Positions 7,996 to 15,501 of a DNA stretch of 64,000 nt are shown here, piece after piece (the first letter of the stretch is position 1; every line of letters begins with the position of its first letter). Below the pieces are notes generated by a model. It was not told the DNA's origin and searched no databases. It was given only the letters and a program-made list of their open reading frames with translations. Made by a program: the position numbers and the translations under genes. The stretch is from contig NZ_FWYD01000002.1 in the NCBI RefSeq assembly GCF_900176485.1, positions 62,001 to 126,000 of the forward strand. The letters run 5' to 3'. The stretch is from Primorskyibacter flagellatus (lineage in GTDB: Bacteria; Pseudomonadota; Alphaproteobacteria; Rhodobacterales; Rhodobacteraceae).

Positions 7996-9150
7996 ATGAC
8001 CGTGGTCCCCATCACCTCCCCCGACTTGGACGCGGCAGAGGTGTCGTGGTTCGCGGCGCTCTGCTCTGACGATTACGAATATCTCGGTGTGCCCGAAGGC
8101 CGGTTGCGATCATCGTGGGCGCATTGTTCGTCGATCGTGAAAGAGGCCGAGACCCAAGGGTTTGGCAACATTCTGTGCCCGTCCTCCTATCAGGTAGGTC
8201 AGGACACGCTCAGCTTTGTCGCAGGCTGCGCGCCAATTACCGACAAGATCAACATGCTGGCCGCCGTGCGCTGCGGAGAGATGCAGCCAATCATGCTGGC
8301 GCGCACCATCGCCACACTGGATCATATGCTGGAGGGGCGGCTGACGGTCAACATCATCTCTTCTGACTTCCCAGGCGAGAAAGCCGACAGCGCCTTTCGT
8401 TACCAGCGGTCGCGTGAGGTGGTAGAGATCCTGAAACAGGCCTGGACGCAGGACGAGATCACCTACAAGGGCGAGGTCTATGAGTTCGACAAGCTCTGGA
8501 CCGATCCGGCCAAGCCTTATCAGACCGGAGGGCCACTGCTGTATTTCGGTGGCTACTCGCCCGCCGCGCTGGACCTGTGCGGCCAGCATTGCGATGTCTA
8601 CCTGATGTGGCCAGAGGCCAAGGAGGCGCTGGCCGAGCGCATGAAAGCCGTGCACGCCGTGGCCCAGCAATACGATCGCACGCTGGATTACGGGCTGCGC
8701 GTGCATGTCATCGTCCGCGACACAGAGGCAGAGGCCCGCGAATGGGCCGAGCATATCGTCAGCAAGCTGGATGACGAACAGGGCCGCGCAATCCGCGAAC
8801 GATCTCTGGACGCTTCCAGTCTTGGCGTGTCGCATCAGGCAAAGAACCGCGAATTGGCCGATATGGAAGGCTTTATCGAGCCGCATCTGTGGACTGGCAT
8901 AGGCCGGGCGCGGTCGGGTTGCGGTGCCGCTTTGGTCGGGTCCACCGATCAGGTGCTGTCGGAGTTGGAACACTATCAGAAGATGGGCATTCGCGCCTTT
9001 ATCCTGTCCGGCTATCCGCATCTCGACGAATGCCGTCATTTCGGGCAAAGGGTGTTGCCGCATTTGAAGACCACGCAGTTGAACAGTGCCTATGGCCGCT
9101 TGCCTGCGTCGACACCGATCACGCCGCTTGGCGTTGGCCTGCGTCGCTAG
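7996..9150 (+). CDS. smoC: SsuD-like flavin-dependent monooxygenase, probable sulfoquinovose monooxygenase
   Basis: A 384-residue luciferase-like monooxygenase of the alkanesulfonate monooxygenase (SsuD) group. Landmarks shared with SsuD are PLLYFGGYSPAALDL, GLRVHVIVRDTEAEAREWAE, LWTGIGRARSGCGAALVG and AFILSGYPHLDE. The start region VSWFAALCSDDYEYLGVPE fits, from memory, the SmoC branch, which uses FMNH2 and oxygen to cleave sulfoquinovose to 6-oxoglucose and sulfite. The neighbours supply the matching aldehyde reductase and flavin reductase. Classification as an SsuD-family enzyme is firm; substrate assignment rests on gene context and recalled similarity. An inverted repeat follows the stop by 5 bases. 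Confidence 0.78.
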   Translation: MTVVPITSPDLDAAEVSWFAALCSDDYEYLGVPEGRLRSSWAHCSSIVKEAETQGFGNILCPSSYQVGQDTLSFVAGCAPITDKINMLAAVRCGEMQPIMLARTIATLDHMLEGRLTVNIISSDFPGEKADSAFRYQRSREVVEILKQAWTQDEITYKGEVYEFDKLWTDPAKPYQTGGPLLYFGGYSPAALDLCGQHCDVYLMWPEAKEALAERMKAVHAVAQQYDRTLDYGLRVHVIVRDTEAEAREWAEHIVSKLDDEQGRAIRERSLDASSLGVSHQAKNRELADMEGFIEPHLWTGIGRARSGCGAALVGSTDQVLSELEHYQKMGIRAFILSGYPHLDECRHFGQRVLPHLKTTQLNSAYGRLPASTPITPLGVGLRR

Positions 9151-9155
9151 AGAGA

Positions 9156-9215
9156 CCCGTCCCGGGCTTGACCCGGGACCTTCACCCAAAGGCCCCGGGT
9201 CAAGCCCGGGGCGGG
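9156..9215. repeat. Dispersed inverted repeat, copy 2
   Basis: Arms 9156-9180 and 9191-9215 are inverted copies with two mismatches and a 10-base spacer. The internal palindrome here is CCCGGG-CTTGA-CCCGGG. It separates the monooxygenase gene from the aldo/keto reductase gene, i.e. it lies inside an operon. It is related to the copies at 4291, 17143 and 22586. Confidence 0.85.
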
Positions 9216-9242
9216 TGGGCACTGGAATTGAAGGAAGACCCG

Positions 9243-10130
9243 ATGGATCGCATCCGACTGACTGACCAACTCGACCTCAGCCGTATCGTCTATGGGATGT
9301 GGCGTCTTGGCGATGACGAAAACACTGAGCCGGAATATGTTCGGGCAAAGATCTCGTCCTGTCTGGATCAGGGCATCACCACGATGGATCAAGCCGACAT
9401 CTATGGCGGTTACATGGCCGAAGAGATCCTTGGCAATGCATTGACGCCCGCACTGCGCAACAAGATCGAGATCGTCACAAAATGCGGCATCGTCGCCCCC
9501 GCAGGCCGGTACGCCAATGCACGGGTCAAGCATTACGACACCGGCCACGCGCATATTCTGGCCTCTGTCGATCATTCCCTGCGCCTGATGAAAACCGACC
9601 GCATCGACCTGTTGCTGATCCACCGGCCTGATCCTTTCATGGATCCCCACGAAACCGGCGCTGCGCTGGACGAGGTTGTGGCCACAGGCAAGGTCCGCGC
9701 CGTGGGTGTGTCAAACTTTCGGCCCTGGGACTGGACGCTGCTGCAATCGGCTATGAAGACGCCGCTCTCCACGAACCAGATCGAACTTAGTCTGATGATG
9801 CATGACGCGTTCACCAATGGCGACATCGCCTTCCTGCAAGAGCGCGGTATCCCTCCAATGGCGTGGTCTCCGCTGGGCGGCGGCACGCTGTTTGCCAGCA
9901 GCCGCGCGGAATTGCGCCGCGCGCTGGAAAAGTTTGGCGCGGCGCGGGGCATCGACGCCGCCGCCGTTGCCGTGGCGTGGCTCTTGGCACATCCCGCGCG
10001 AATTCTACCTGTCCTTGGTACCAATAATCTGGACCGCATCGCCCGTATCAGCGATGCTGCAAAGTTCACGATGGACCGGGAGACATGGTTTGAGATCTAC
10101 ACCCACGCCCTTGGCAACGAAGTGGCCTGA
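9243..10130 (+). CDS. smoB: Aldo/keto reductase, probable 6-oxoglucose reductase
   Basis: A 295-residue aldo/keto reductase. ATG 9243 follows a GGAAG ribosome binding site; the longer open frame upstream overlaps the monooxygenase gene and the repeat and is not used. The catalytic tetrad is visible: Asp and Tyr in MDQADIYGGY, Lys in EIVTKCGI and His in DLLLIHRPDP. NADPH-site residues follow in GVSNFRPWD and TNNLDRI. E. coli YdhF and Agrobacterium SmoB are close in style. In the oxidative sulfoquinovose route SmoB reduces 6-oxoglucose to glucose. The family is certain; the specific substrate is inferred from the adjacent SsuD-like enzyme and flavin reductase. Confidence 0.8.
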   Translation: MDRIRLTDQLDLSRIVYGMWRLGDDENTEPEYVRAKISSCLDQGITTMDQADIYGGYMAEEILGNALTPALRNKIEIVTKCGIVAPAGRYANARVKHYDTGHAHILASVDHSLRLMKTDRIDLLLIHRPDPFMDPHETGAALDEVVATGKVRAVGVSNFRPWDWTLLQSAMKTPLSTNQIELSLMMHDAFTNGDIAFLQERGIPPMAWSPLGGGTLFASSRAELRRALEKFGAARGIDAAAVAVAWLLAHPARILPVLGTNNLDRIARISDAAKFTMDRETWFEIYTHALGNEVA

Positions 10131-10133
10131 GGC

Positions 10134-10649
10134 ATGTCGCTGATGACGGCAGAGCCTTACAGCTTCGATCCCGAAACGGAAGATCCGCGCGCCTTTCGGG
10201 CGGCGCTGGGAAAATTCATCACGGGCGTCACCATTATCACCTGCGAATCTGGCACCGGGCCGATCGGCATCACCGCCAACAGCTTTGCCAGCCTGTCGCT
10301 GGACCCGCCGCTGGTGCTTTGGGCGCCTGCGAAAAGCTCTCAGCGCTACCCGTTCTACATGGCGGCCGAACATTTCGCGATCCATGTCATGGGTGCCGAG
10401 CAATCCGAAATCAGCAATGGTTTCGCGCGTGACGGCAACGTGTTTGACGTACTTGATTGGGAGACCAGCGAGCATGGTGTGCCGCTGATCGGCGGCTGCC
10501 TGTCCTGCTTTGAATGCACCAGAACCGCCCAGCATGACGGCGGCGACCATTCCATCATCATCGGGCGCGTGACCCGCGTCACGACACGGCCTGGAAAACC
10601 GCTGGCTTTCTTTGCCGGAAAATACGGAGCCATTGAAAAACCGTCATAA
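10134..10649 (+). CDS. smoA: Flavin reductase, partner of the monooxygenase
   Basis: A 171-residue protein of the flavin reductase (HpaC-like) domain family. FRAALGKFITGVTIITCESG and GITANSFASLSLDPPLVLWAP are typical flavin-binding segments. It would use NAD(P)H to make the FMNH2 needed by the SsuD-like monooxygenase, in a two-component system in the cytoplasm. The start lies 3 bases after the aldo/keto reductase stop, so the two are translationally linked. The trio monooxygenase, aldo/keto reductase, flavin reductase is the SmoCBA set. A short gap then leads to the TRAP genes. Confidence 0.85.
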   Translation: MSLMTAEPYSFDPETEDPRAFRAALGKFITGVTIITCESGTGPIGITANSFASLSLDPPLVLWAPAKSSQRYPFYMAAEHFAIHVMGAEQSEISNGFARDGNVFDVLDWETSEHGVPLIGGCLSCFECTRTAQHDGGDHSIIIGRVTRVTTRPGKPLAFFAGKYGAIEKPS

Positions 10650-10695
10650 TTTGCCGCCATAAGAAAAGATGCGTGCACTGGGAGGAGGAGACCGA

Positions 10696-11283
10696 ATGGC
10701 GATATTGATGGGATTTCTTGTCCCCCTGCAATTCGTCAACACACATGTGTTGCGCCTGGGCCGAGCAATCGCCGTTTTCGCCATGGCCATCATGGTGCTG
10801 TCGATCCTCTATCAGGTCGTGATGCGCTACGGCTTCAACGCCGCCCCCAACTGGTCCGAGGAACTGGCGCGGTTCTGCATGTTGTGGATGACCGGGCTGG
10901 TCGCGCCCGCGGCCTACCGCCGGGGTGGCTTTGTCGCGATAGACACGCTGACGATCCTGTTGCCCAAGGGTGCGGCGGCACTCCTTAACTTCCTTCTTTT
11001 GGCGATGGCGCTTCTGGTTCTTGTCGTGGCCCTTCAACTGGGGTGGAAACATGTGAATTCCGGGTGGCTGTTCAGTTCTTCCTCGCTTCGTCTGCCGCTT
11101 GATCTGATCGGAATGAAAGTGGTGAAGCTGAAACTCGCCTGGATGTTCCTGTCGTTGTTCGTGGGTGTCGTCCTGCTGATCTCTGTCACGGTGGAATTGC
11201 TGCTGCGGGAATTTGTACGCCTGACCGGTGGCGGGGACGATCTGGAACCTTTGCCGACACTCGCCACACCGGGGGCCGAATAG
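10696..11283 (+). CDS. TRAP transporter small permease (DctQ family)
   Basis: A 195-residue membrane protein with four predicted helices. ATG 10696 is chosen because GGAGGAGGAG lies directly upstream; an in-frame ATG at 10669 lacks one. Features of DctQ are visible in NAAPNWSEELARFCMLWMTGLVAPAAYRRGGFVAID. It forms the membrane complex with the large permease encoded next and uses the sodium gradient to take up the ligand delivered by the periplasmic protein at 12627. It probably imports the substrate of the upstream monooxygenase. The stop and the next start are adjacent (TAG then ATG at 11284). Confidence 0.9.
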   Translation: MAILMGFLVPLQFVNTHVLRLGRAIAVFAMAIMVLSILYQVVMRYGFNAAPNWSEELARFCMLWMTGLVAPAAYRRGGFVAIDTLTILLPKGAAALLNFLLLAMALLVLVVALQLGWKHVNSGWLFSSSSLRLPLDLIGMKVVKLKLAWMFLSLFVGVVLLISVTVELLLREFVRLTGGGDDLEPLPTLATPGAE

Positions 11284-12573
11284 ATGCTGATATGGTTCCT
11301 GCCGCTTTTCCTTGTGTTCCTGATGATTGGCCTGCCGGTGTTTTTCGGCCTGCTTGCCGCCCCCGGAATCCTGTTATGGATGAACGGGCAGGAACGCGAT
11401 GTCGGCTTGCTGTACCGCAATGTCTACAATGGCATGGACAGCTTTCCGCTGATGGCGATCCCGTTCTTCATGCTGGCCGGCGAATTGATGAACAGAGGCG
11501 GCATCACCATGCGGCTGGTCGAGTTCAGCCAGGCGATGATGGGTCATTTTCGCGGTGGGCTGGCGCATGTGAACGTCCTCAGCTCGATGCTGTTTGCGGG
11601 CCTGTCCGGCTCTGCCGTGGCGGACACCTCGGCGCTGGGGTCGATGCTGATCCCCGCGATGGAGAAACAGGGGTATTCCCGCAAATTCGCCGCCGCCATC
11701 ACCGCCGCCAGTTCCGTGATCGGCCCGATCATTCCGCCTTCGGGCATCATGATCATCTATGCCTATGTCATGGGCGAAAGCGTCGCCGCGCTGTTTCTCG
11801 CGGGCATCGTGCCGGGTATTCTGGTGGGTGTTGGCCTGATGATGATGGTCAAGATCATGGCCGACAAATACGACTTTCCCGTCGCCACCCGCAAACACAC
11901 CTGGCCCGAGCGTGGACAGGCCAGCCTCAAGGCGTTCTTTCCGCTCATGACGCCCGTGATCATCCTTGGCGGCATCCTTGGCGGCATATTTACCCCCACC
12001 GAGGCCGCTGCCGTCGCCGTGGCCTATGCCACCATCGTCGGCCTGTTCATTCTGCGCACGCTGCGGCTGCGCGATCTGCCCGAGGTCCTGTCAAACTCCG
12101 CCATGACCAGCGCGGTCGTGTTGCTTCTGGTCGGCGCCGCGATGGCGTTCAAGACGGTGGTCAGCCTCAGCCACGCCCCCGAACAACTGGCCGCATTCAT
12201 CCTTGCGCTGTCGGAAAACCCGCTGATCCTGCTGTTCCTGATAAACCTGTTGCTGTTCGTCGTCGGCATGTTTCTGGATGCGGGCCCCGCAATCATCATC
12301 CTCGGGCCGATCCTAGGGCCGATCTTCGTCAGCCTGGGCGTGGACCCGGTGCATTTCGCGATCATCATGTCGGTCAACCTGACCGTGGGTTTGGCGACAC
12401 CGCCGATGGGGCTGGTGCTGTTCGTCGCCTCATCCGTATCGGGCGAACGGGTCGAAAAGATCGCCCGCGCAATCCTGCCATTCCTTGCCGTCGAGGTGGT
12501 GGTGATTTTCCTGATCACCTACATCCCGGCGATTTCCATGACGATCCCACGGCTGACGGGATTTGTTAACTAA
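11284..12573 (+). CDS. TRAP transporter large permease (DctM family)
   Basis: A 429-residue inner-membrane protein of the usual DctM length, with about 11-12 hydrophobic helices. Family motifs include GSAVADTSALGSMLIPAM, SVIGPIIPPSGIMIIYAY and VNLTVGLATPPMGLVLF. It carries the sodium-coupled transport path with the small permease at 10696. It starts immediately after the small permease stop, consistent with coupled translation. A small hairpin follows the stop, before the binding-protein gene. Confidence 0.92.
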   Translation: MLIWFLPLFLVFLMIGLPVFFGLLAAPGILLWMNGQERDVGLLYRNVYNGMDSFPLMAIPFFMLAGELMNRGGITMRLVEFSQAMMGHFRGGLAHVNVLSSMLFAGLSGSAVADTSALGSMLIPAMEKQGYSRKFAAAITAASSVIGPIIPPSGIMIIYAYVMGESVAALFLAGIVPGILVGVGLMMMVKIMADKYDFPVATRKHTWPERGQASLKAFFPLMTPVIILGGILGGIFTPTEAAAVAVAYATIVGLFILRTLRLRDLPEVLSNSAMTSAVVLLLVGAAMAFKTVVSLSHAPEQLAAFILALSENPLILLFLINLLLFVVGMFLDAGPAIIILGPILGPIFVSLGVDPVHFAIIMSVNLTVGLATPPMGLVLFVASSVSGERVEKIARAILPFLAVEVVVIFLITYIPAISMTIPRLTGFVN

Positions 12574-12575
12574 GC

Positions 12576-12590
12576 CGGGCGTATCGCCCG
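12576..12590 (+). other. Intercistronic hairpin between dctM and dctP
   Basis: CGGGCG-TAT-CGCCCG, a perfect 6-bp stem with a 3-base loop, starting 2 bases after the dctM stop. There is no T-tract. It could slow exonucleases or set relative amounts of permease and binding protein, which is an inference. Confidence 0.5.
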
Positions 12591-12626
12591 ATCATCGACC
12601 AAAAGAAAGCATAAGGGAGGTCTTAC

Positions 12627-13685
12627 ATGCTCAAGGGTCTTACAGTGGCGGCAATGACAGCCGCAGTCATGGCGGGCGGCACACTTGCCGCAAGCGCGCA
12701 GGAATACACCATCCGCGCCACCGCCAATTCCAATGAAAACGACGAGGATTACGACGGGCTCGTGGTCTTCAAGAACTATGTCGAGGCGGCGTCCAACGGC
12801 CAGATCGGCGTTGAGATGTTTATCGGCACGCAGCTTTGCTCCAATGGGACCGAATGCCTTCAAGGCATCGCTGACGGGTCGATCGACGTCTATATCTCGA
12901 CCTCCGGCGGTGCCGCGGGGATCTTTCCGTATGTGCAGGTTCTGGACCTGCCCTACCTGATGGCCGACGACCGCGTGGCAGAAACCGTGCTTCAGGGAGA
13001 TTTCGTCCGCACCATGCGGGACATGGCGCTGGACGACTCGAACGGGATGATCCGGCTGATGACCATCGGCAACACCGGTGGCTGGCGCAACTTTGCCAAC
13101 ACCAAACGCCGGGTGCAGATGCCCGCCGATCTGGAGGGGCTGAAGATCCGTACCGTGGTCGCCGATTTGCCGCAGGAACTGGTCAAGGCGCTTGGCGCAT
13201 CGCCCACCCCGATCCCGTGGCCTGAACTCTTTACCAGCTTCCAGACCGGCGTTGTCGAAGGGTCCAAGAATGGCATCACCGACATCATGGGCATGAAGTT
13301 TCCGGATGCCGGTCTGCAATATGTCACGCTGGACGGCCATGCCTACATGGGCGCGCTCTGGTGGATGAACAACGACAAGTTCATGTCCATGCCAGAAGAT
13401 CTGCGCAGGGTGGTGGTGGACGGCTTCTACCAATTGCAGCAAGCGACCTTTGCCTCGCCCAAGCGCAAATCGATTCAGGCCTATGAGGATTTCGTAGCCG
13501 GTGGCGGCGATCTGTATGTACCCACCCCCGAGGAAAAGGCCGCGTTCAAGGATGCCGCAGCGCCGGTTTATGACTGGTTCAAATCCAATGTAGAGGGTGG
13601 CGAAGCGATCTTTACTGCACTGACCGATGCGGTTGCCTCGGCAGAGGCAGACCTGGCCGAAGCCCGCGCCAAGGACCTGCAATAA
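12627..13685 (+). CDS. TRAP transporter periplasmic substrate-binding protein (DctP family)
   Basis: A 352-residue secreted protein. A signal peptide of about 25 residues ends at ASAQEY. The DctP fold is indicated by CLQGIADGSIDVYISTSGG, then LEGLKIRTVVADLPQELVKALGA, where the Arg near residue 175 is the anion-binding Arg conserved in TRAP proteins, and later PELFTSFQTGVVEGSKN. GGGAGG precedes the ATG. It delivers an anionic solute to DctQM. Given the gene context the ligand could be sulfoquinovose or a glycoside of it, though TRAP ligands are usually carboxylates and this is untested. Confidence 0.9.
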   Translation: MLKGLTVAAMTAAVMAGGTLAASAQEYTIRATANSNENDEDYDGLVVFKNYVEAASNGQIGVEMFIGTQLCSNGTECLQGIADGSIDVYISTSGGAAGIFPYVQVLDLPYLMADDRVAETVLQGDFVRTMRDMALDDSNGMIRLMTIGNTGGWRNFANTKRRVQMPADLEGLKIRTVVADLPQELVKALGASPTPIPWPELFTSFQTGVVEGSKNGITDIMGMKFPDAGLQYVTLDGHAYMGALWWMNNDKFMSMPEDLRRVVVDGFYQLQQATFASPKRKSIQAYEDFVAGGGDLYVPTPEEKAAFKDAAAPVYDWFKSNVEGGEAIFTALTDAVASAEADLAEARAKDLQ

Positions 13686-13814
13686 GTCTGACATCGCATA
13701 AACCGAAGCCGAAGAAGTTCAGGCTCCCTCCCCAAAAGCCTTCACCCTATATCGGCGATACGATGGTCGCGAAGAATGGTCTAACAAGATAATCCCGGCA
13801 TTCGTCGTTAAAAA

Positions 13815-14189
13815 TCAGACCTTTCGCAATGCTTCGGCCAAAGTTTCCGAAGTAAAAGGTTGCTGTACCATGATAGGTTTTATGCCATACGCCTCGACGT
13901 CGGCAGAATCGCAATCAACCAACACCAGCCCAGCGCCCCGAGCGGCCAAGCGACGGGGCAGTGAATTATCGGTGAAGTGCAATCCGGGGCCGATGACCAG
14001 CAGAACCGTGCAAGAGGCAAGGGCATCAAGCTCTGCCGAGGTCGCAGAAAGATCGTGGAACATGTGAACCGCGGCACCGGGGAAAACCTCCCGCAGTGTT
14101 TCAACCGCGTCAAGCTGTACGACCGGCTCTTGGCAAACCACACCAAACTGGCGGGTGTCGGTGGTCGGCTTCTCGGCTGTCATCAGCAT
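13815..14189 (-). CDS. Degenerate response-regulator-like receiver protein
   Basis: A 124-residue protein with a CheY-like strand pattern: FGVVCQEP, CTVLLVIGPGL, AGLVLVDCDS and IKPIMVQQPFTSETLAEAL. The residues that make receivers phosphorylatable are replaced: the acidic pair after strand 1 reads QE, the phospho-acceptor Asp after strand 3 is absent (IGPG), and the conserved Lys before Pro-Phe is Gln (QQPF). I therefore infer a non-phosphorylated, protein-binding pseudo-receiver. It is divergent from the Crp/Fnr gene at 14272 with an 82-base gap. The downstream gap 13686-13814 holds nothing I recognise. Confidence 0.6.
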   Translation of the reverse strand: MLMTAEKPTTDTRQFGVVCQEPVVQLDAVETLREVFPGAAVHMFHDLSATSAELDALASCTVLLVIGPGLHFTDNSLPRRLAARGAGLVLVDCDSADVEAYGIKPIMVQQPFTSETLAEALRKV

Positions 14190-14271
14190 AACGGTTCCCG
14201 TTCATCAAAGACAAATCATGGAACATCTTTGGAAACTCTGCATTTAACTATGACATAGGTGGAGGGAAAAT

Positions 14272-15000
14272 ATGGGTATCAAGTGCCGCAACTGTCCGAT
14301 CAGGCAATTGCCTTTGTTTGATCCGATGTCTTCGACAGAGATCGAATTCATGGAAAAATTCAAAGTCGGTGAGATGAACATGGAACCCGGTGTCCCGATC
14401 CTTGCAGAGGGTGCCAACACCCCCCAACTTTACACAGCGCTCAGCGGCATGGGGCTGCGGTACAAACTGTTGGAAGATGGACGCCGTCATGTAATCAGTC
14501 TGGTTCTGCCCGGTGATTTCATAGGGCTTCAAGCCGGCGTTCTGAACCAGATGACCCATTCAGTCGAGGCCACGACCGCCATGACCCTGTGCGTCTTTGA
14601 TCGCTCCGAATTGTGGAGCCTGTACCGGAATCAGCCGGCGCGCGCCTTTGATCTGACCTGGCTTGCCGCCAATGAAGAAAGGTTTCTGGGCGAAGCCCTC
14701 GCTGCGCTAGGCCAACGCGAGGCTTACGAGCTTTTGGCATGGGCACTCGCCCGGATCTGGCGCAAACTCAACGCGCTGGACATGACATCGGGAACGGTCG
14801 CGCCCTTGCCCTATCGACAGCAAGATCTGGCAGATGCGATGGGGCTTTCACTGGTTCACACCAACAAGACCTTGGCAAAATTACGAAATTCCGATCTCGC
14901 CTTCTGGAGCGATGGCGAACTGACCGTGCCCGATATCGAGGCGTTGGAAGAGGTGGGTCTTTGCCGGGACGAATCGTTACGCAAACGGCCGCTGATCTAG
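14272..15000 (+). CDS. Crp/Fnr family transcriptional regulator
   Basis: A 242-residue regulator with GGAGG ribosome binding site. Residues about 20-130 form the cyclic-nucleotide-type beta barrel (ILAEGANTPQLYTALSGMGLRYKLLEDGRRHVISLVLPGDFIGL is the core region, quoted in parts here as GDFIGL and GRRHVI). The C-terminal helix-turn-helix reads YRQQDLADAMGLSLVHTNKTLAKL. Only two N-terminal Cys (5 and 8) are present and the ExxSR recognition pattern of FNR is missing, so it is probably not a classical oxygen sensor and may not bind TTGAT-N4-ATCAA. Its target and signal are unknown. It is divergent from a pseudo-receiver gene. Confidence 0.88.
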   Translation: MGIKCRNCPIRQLPLFDPMSSTEIEFMEKFKVGEMNMEPGVPILAEGANTPQLYTALSGMGLRYKLLEDGRRHVISLVLPGDFIGLQAGVLNQMTHSVEATTAMTLCVFDRSELWSLYRNQPARAFDLTWLAANEERFLGEALAALGQREAYELLAWALARIWRKLNALDMTSGTVAPLPYRQQDLADAMGLSLVHTNKTLAKLRNSDLAFWSDGELTVPDIEALEEVGLCRDESLRKRPLI

Positions 15001-15501
15001 ATAAACTTCAACACAACGGATTTGGCACAGCCCGTCAGCAACACCCCCTGCCCAAAAGGCACATCCAGACTCCATGGCTTTCGATAAGCGTTTGGCATGC
15101 TCGACCTCACCCGGCGTCACCCTCTTCATTTCCTCTTCATGCCTTATCGCCATTCCGATGCTTCCACGCGCTCCATTCGCCGCTCGGGAGCCCGGAACGC
15201 GTCCCATGCAGTTTGCCGGACGATTGAAACGCGCCCCTGCCGGACTTGATCCGGCAGCTTTCGCCCCCTCGATTAGTCAAAATTCGGTTCAGTGTGACCG
15301 CACAACACTCAATATGCGACCACAGAATATATAAATTGATCCAGAATTTGACCAATCGAAAAGATTTTTCTACGCCGCCGCAGACAAGGCGAGTAATTGC
15401 GTCAGGACTCTTGCGGAAGCATCACAGCACCCTACACTTCCGCCATCAAAGGATTCGTCGCCAGAAGCCCTGGGTCGTCGATGAAATATGGGAGAACTAT
15501 C
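15001..15501. other. Gene-poor gap with a solitary repeat arm
   Basis: No convincing gene in about 500 bases between the Crp/Fnr gene and oppA. At 15237-15257 there is a perfect 8-bp palindrome CTGCCGGA-CTTGA-TCCGGCAG, which looks like one isolated arm of the dispersed repeat. The stretch 15290-15370 is AT-rich (AATATATAAATTG) and is the likely promoter region of the opp operon. A 76-codon minus-strand frame (14977-15207) was considered and rejected. Confidence 0.5.

Noticed and set aside
14272-15000. The Crp/Fnr regulator as an oxygen-sensing FNR that binds the 7938 box
   Set aside because: Only two N-terminal Cys and no ExxSR recognition helix, so binding to TTGAT-N4-ATCAA is not supported.
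14977-15207. 76-codon minus-strand frame after the Crp/Fnr gene
   Set aside because: Overlaps the end of the regulator gene and has no homology signature or context; kept as uncertain gap.
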